From Bacteroidales bacterium (GTDB taxonomy: Bacteria; Bacteroidota; Bacteroidia; Bacteroidales; UBA932): a stretch of DNA of 64,000 nucleotides. The translations under genes and the position numbers were made by a program. Positions within the stretch are counted from its first letter, which is position 1. Every line of letters starts with the position of its first letter. Location: assembly GCA_017555965.1 (NCBI GenBank), contig JAFZFH010000116.1, forward strand, positions 24,630 through 88,629, written 5' to 3'. The notes under the pieces were generated by a model that saw only the letters and a list, made by a program, of their open reading frames with translations, searched no databases and was not told where the DNA came from. Below, one piece after another: positions 62,249 to 64,000 of the stretch.

Positions 62249-64000
62249 TCAGTTTGCAACCTCGCAGAGGAACTTGATGCGGACCAGTCTGACTTCCGGT
62301 TCGTCGTAGTCGTCACGGAGATCTTCCATGGCAGCCTCGAGAGAGTCTGATTCAGCTTCGTTACGGAAATAGTCGAAGATTTCGTCGACAACATCGTCGT
62401 CAAGAGTCTGCTCGATGTAGTAGTCCAGATTCAGTTTGGTTCCTGACATGACGATTGTCTCGATTTCGTCAAGGAGTTCCTCCATATCCATTCCTTTGGA
62501 GTCTGCAATGTCTTCAAGAGGAATCTTGCGGTCAATGTTCTGGATGATGTAGACCTTGTTGACTGACTTGTTTACCATGGACTTCATCACGAAGTCGTCA
62601 GGTCTGCTAATGTCATTTTCTTCTACGTATCTTGCTATGAGTTCGATGAACTCCTTACCGAACTTGCGGGCCTTTCCTTCTCCGACACCCTGACAGTTCT
62701 TGAGTTCGTCAATGGTAATCGGATACATGATCGACATGTCTTCGAGCGACGGGTCTCCGAAGATCACCCACGGCTGGAGTCTGAGCTTTCTTGCAACGTC
62801 CTTTCTGAGATCCTTCAGCATGGCGAGAAGCTGCGGATCACCACCGCCTCCTCCGTTTCTTGCTGCTGCAACAGCTTCGTCGTCGTCATCTTCGCCTTCT
62901 GCAAACTCCCTCTCCTCCGTCAGCATCAGTTCATAAGGCTTTTCATAGAATTCAAGACCTTTGTCTGTGACTGAGATGAGTCCGTATGCTTCGATATCCT
63001 TCTGCAGGAAGCGAAGTATGAGACCCTGGTGGATCACGGCACACCAGAATTTTACGGAGTGGTCCTTGCCTGCTCCATAGAGCTCGAGTTTGTCATGCTT
63101 GTATGACTTTATGATCGAGTTCATCTGTCCGGCGAGGATGTTCGCCAGATGTTCCATCTTGAAACGTTCCGGAAGTGCCTGGATGAGTTCGATGACCATA
63201 GACATCTCTTCTCTGCCATCGAACTGCTTCTTTGGATGCAGACAGTTGTCGCATGCACCGCAGTTGCCGGTTTCATATGTTTCTCCGAAATAGTTCAGGA
63301 GCAGTCTTCTTCTGCATGAGTTGGATTCGGCATAAGCGACAGTCTCCATGAGGAGCTGCTTTCCGATCTCCTGCTCGGCTACAGGTTTGCCCTGCATGAA
63401 CTTTTCCAGTTTCTGTATGTCCTTGTAGCTGTAGAAGGTGATGCATTGGCCTTCCTTGCCGTCTCTTCCGGCGCGTCCGGTCTCCTGATAATAACCCTCT
63501 ATGCTCTTAGGTATGTCGTAATGTATTACAAATCTTACGTCCGGCTTGTCGATACCCATACCGAAGGCGATGGTGGCTACTATGACATCGACCTCCTCCA
63601 TCAGGAACTTGTCCTGGTTTTCAGCACGGGTCTTCGCATCCAGACCGGCGTGGTATGGGACGGCCTTGATTCCGTTGATGTTGAGGAGTTCAGCCAGTTC
63701 CTCCACCTTCTTTCTGCTCAGACAGTAGATGATGCCTGACTTGCCCTGGTTCTGACGTATGAATTTGATGATATCCCTTTTCGGGTCGGACTTGTCCCTT
63801 ATTTCATAATAAAGGTTCGGACGGTTGAACGATGACTTGAAGACCGTAGCGTCCGTCATTCCGAGATTCTTTATGATGTCGCTCTGTACTTTAGGTGTTG
63901 CAGTCGCGGTGAGCGCAATGATAGGAGCTACTCCTATTTCTTCTATGATGGTACGTATGCGTCTGTATTCCGGTCTGAAATCATGACCCCATTCGGATAT
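62249..64000 (-). CDS. recQ: ATP-dependent DNA helicase RecQ (C-terminal part)
   Basis: The frame continues past the right edge, where SEWGHDFRPEYRRIR and IALTATATPKVQSDI are readable, so the N-terminal helicase motifs lie outside. Visible are helicase domain 2 (YCLSRKKVEELAELL, AFGMGIDKPDVRFV, YYQETGRAGRDG), the RecQ zinc-binding segment CRRRLLLNYFGE with CGACDNCLHP, a winged-helix domain, and an HRDC domain (ELKNCQGVGEGKARKFGKEF). It unwinds recombination and repair intermediates. The C-terminal acidic extension of about 150 residues is long compared with E. coli RecQ. Confidence 0.95.
   Translation of the reverse strand: MSEWGHDFRPEYRRIRTIIEEIGVAPIIALTATATPKVQSDIIKNLGMTDATVFKSSFNRPNLYYEIRDKSDPKRDIIKFIRQNQGKSGIIYCLSRKKVEELAELLNINGIKAVPYHAGLDAKTRAENQDKFLMEEVDVIVATIAFGMGIDKPDVRFVIHYDIPKSIEGYYQETGRAGRDGKEGQCITFYSYKDIQKLEKFMQGKPVAEQEIGKQLLMETVAYAESNSCRRRLLLNYFGETYETGNCGACDNCLHPKKQFDGREEMSMVIELIQALPERFKMEHLANILAGQMNSIIKSYKHDKLELYGAGKDHSVKFWCAVIHQGLILRFLQKDIEAYGLISVTDKGLEFYEKPYELMLTEEREFAEGEDDDDEAVAAARNGGGGGDPQLLAMLKDLRKDVARKLRLQPWVIFGDPSLEDMSIMYPITIDELKNCQGVGEGKARKFGKEFIELIARYVEENDISRPDDFVMKSMVNKSVNKVYIIQNIDRKIPLEDIADSKGMDMEELLDEIETIVMSGTKLNLDYYIEQTLDDDVVDEIFDYFRNEAESDSLEAAMEDLRDDYDEPEVRLVRIKFLCEVAN

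Overview
The window looks like a chromosomal segment from a member of the Bacteroidales (phylum Bacteroidota). The main clues are TAnnTTTG-type -7 promoter boxes, BACON-domain lipoproteins, an Oar-like TonB-dependent receptor, a PG0541-type protein beside an RND pump, the serC-serA-DUF1015 cluster and tRNA genes without an encoded CCA. It is gene-dense, with 54 protein genes (the first and last cut by the window edges) and two tRNAs. The species is not identifiable from sequence alone; an uncultured gut or rumen lineage is a guess.

Layout. 1-6.9 kb: end of a DUF2723 membrane protein, an RNA methyltransferase, pgk, lgt, a prolyl-tRNA editing protein and an AraC regulator. 7-12.9 kb: an RND efflux operon (TolC, adaptor, pump, PG0541 protein) divergent from the AraC gene. 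13-18.5 kb: thioredoxin, a beta-barrel protein, then a tightly packed LOG / polyprenyl synthase / holB / ricT / trmB series. 18.5-26.9 kb: NlpC/P60 peptidase and radical SAM protein (minus strand), guaB, then an outer-membrane biogenesis run (SurA-like lipoprotein, SurA-type PPIase, OstA-like protein). 27-28.5 kb: tRNA-Met, tRNA-Gln, a peptide deformylase with a lipoprotein signal, and ispF. 28.6-33.2 kb: small membrane protein, mutL, rhomboid protease, endonuclease/phosphatase-fold protein, tsaC. 33.4-43.1 kb: radA, phosphodiesterase, DUF5009, rsmE, a REP-associated transposase (RAYT), galE, dacB, miaA and smpB. 43.2-55.3 kb: metK, then a surface-export block (TonB receptor, BACON/OB-fold lipoprotein, KilA-N protein, BACON/NUC endonuclease, M3 peptidase). 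55.3-64 kb: second miaA, pRiA4b ORF-3-like protein, YigZ, pyrBI, serC-serA-DUF1015 and recQ.

The most unusual content is small repeated DNA rather than new operons. Three intergenic elements of exactly 132 bp share one geometry: four 10-bp arms related to CGCTCAACGG separated by 39/40, 13 and 40/39 bases. Two of them flank the RAYT gene, which makes RAYT-driven mobilisation the natural hypothesis. A structured palindromic sequence sits in frame inside miaA and adds 54 residues between the P-loop helix and the DSRQVY segment, much as Rickettsia palindromic elements do. Two terminator-like hairpins have unrelated stems but nearly the same 31-nt loop. Identical 42-bp terminators bracket the KilA-N gene, which itself contains a perfect 32-bp palindrome. 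The leader of metK is packed with hairpins and carries a 28-bp direct repeat.

Functions are mostly housekeeping (glycolysis, translation quality control, tRNA modification, purine and pyrimidine synthesis, serine synthesis, cell wall) plus envelope export. Calls rest on motif recognition by eye; no database search was run.
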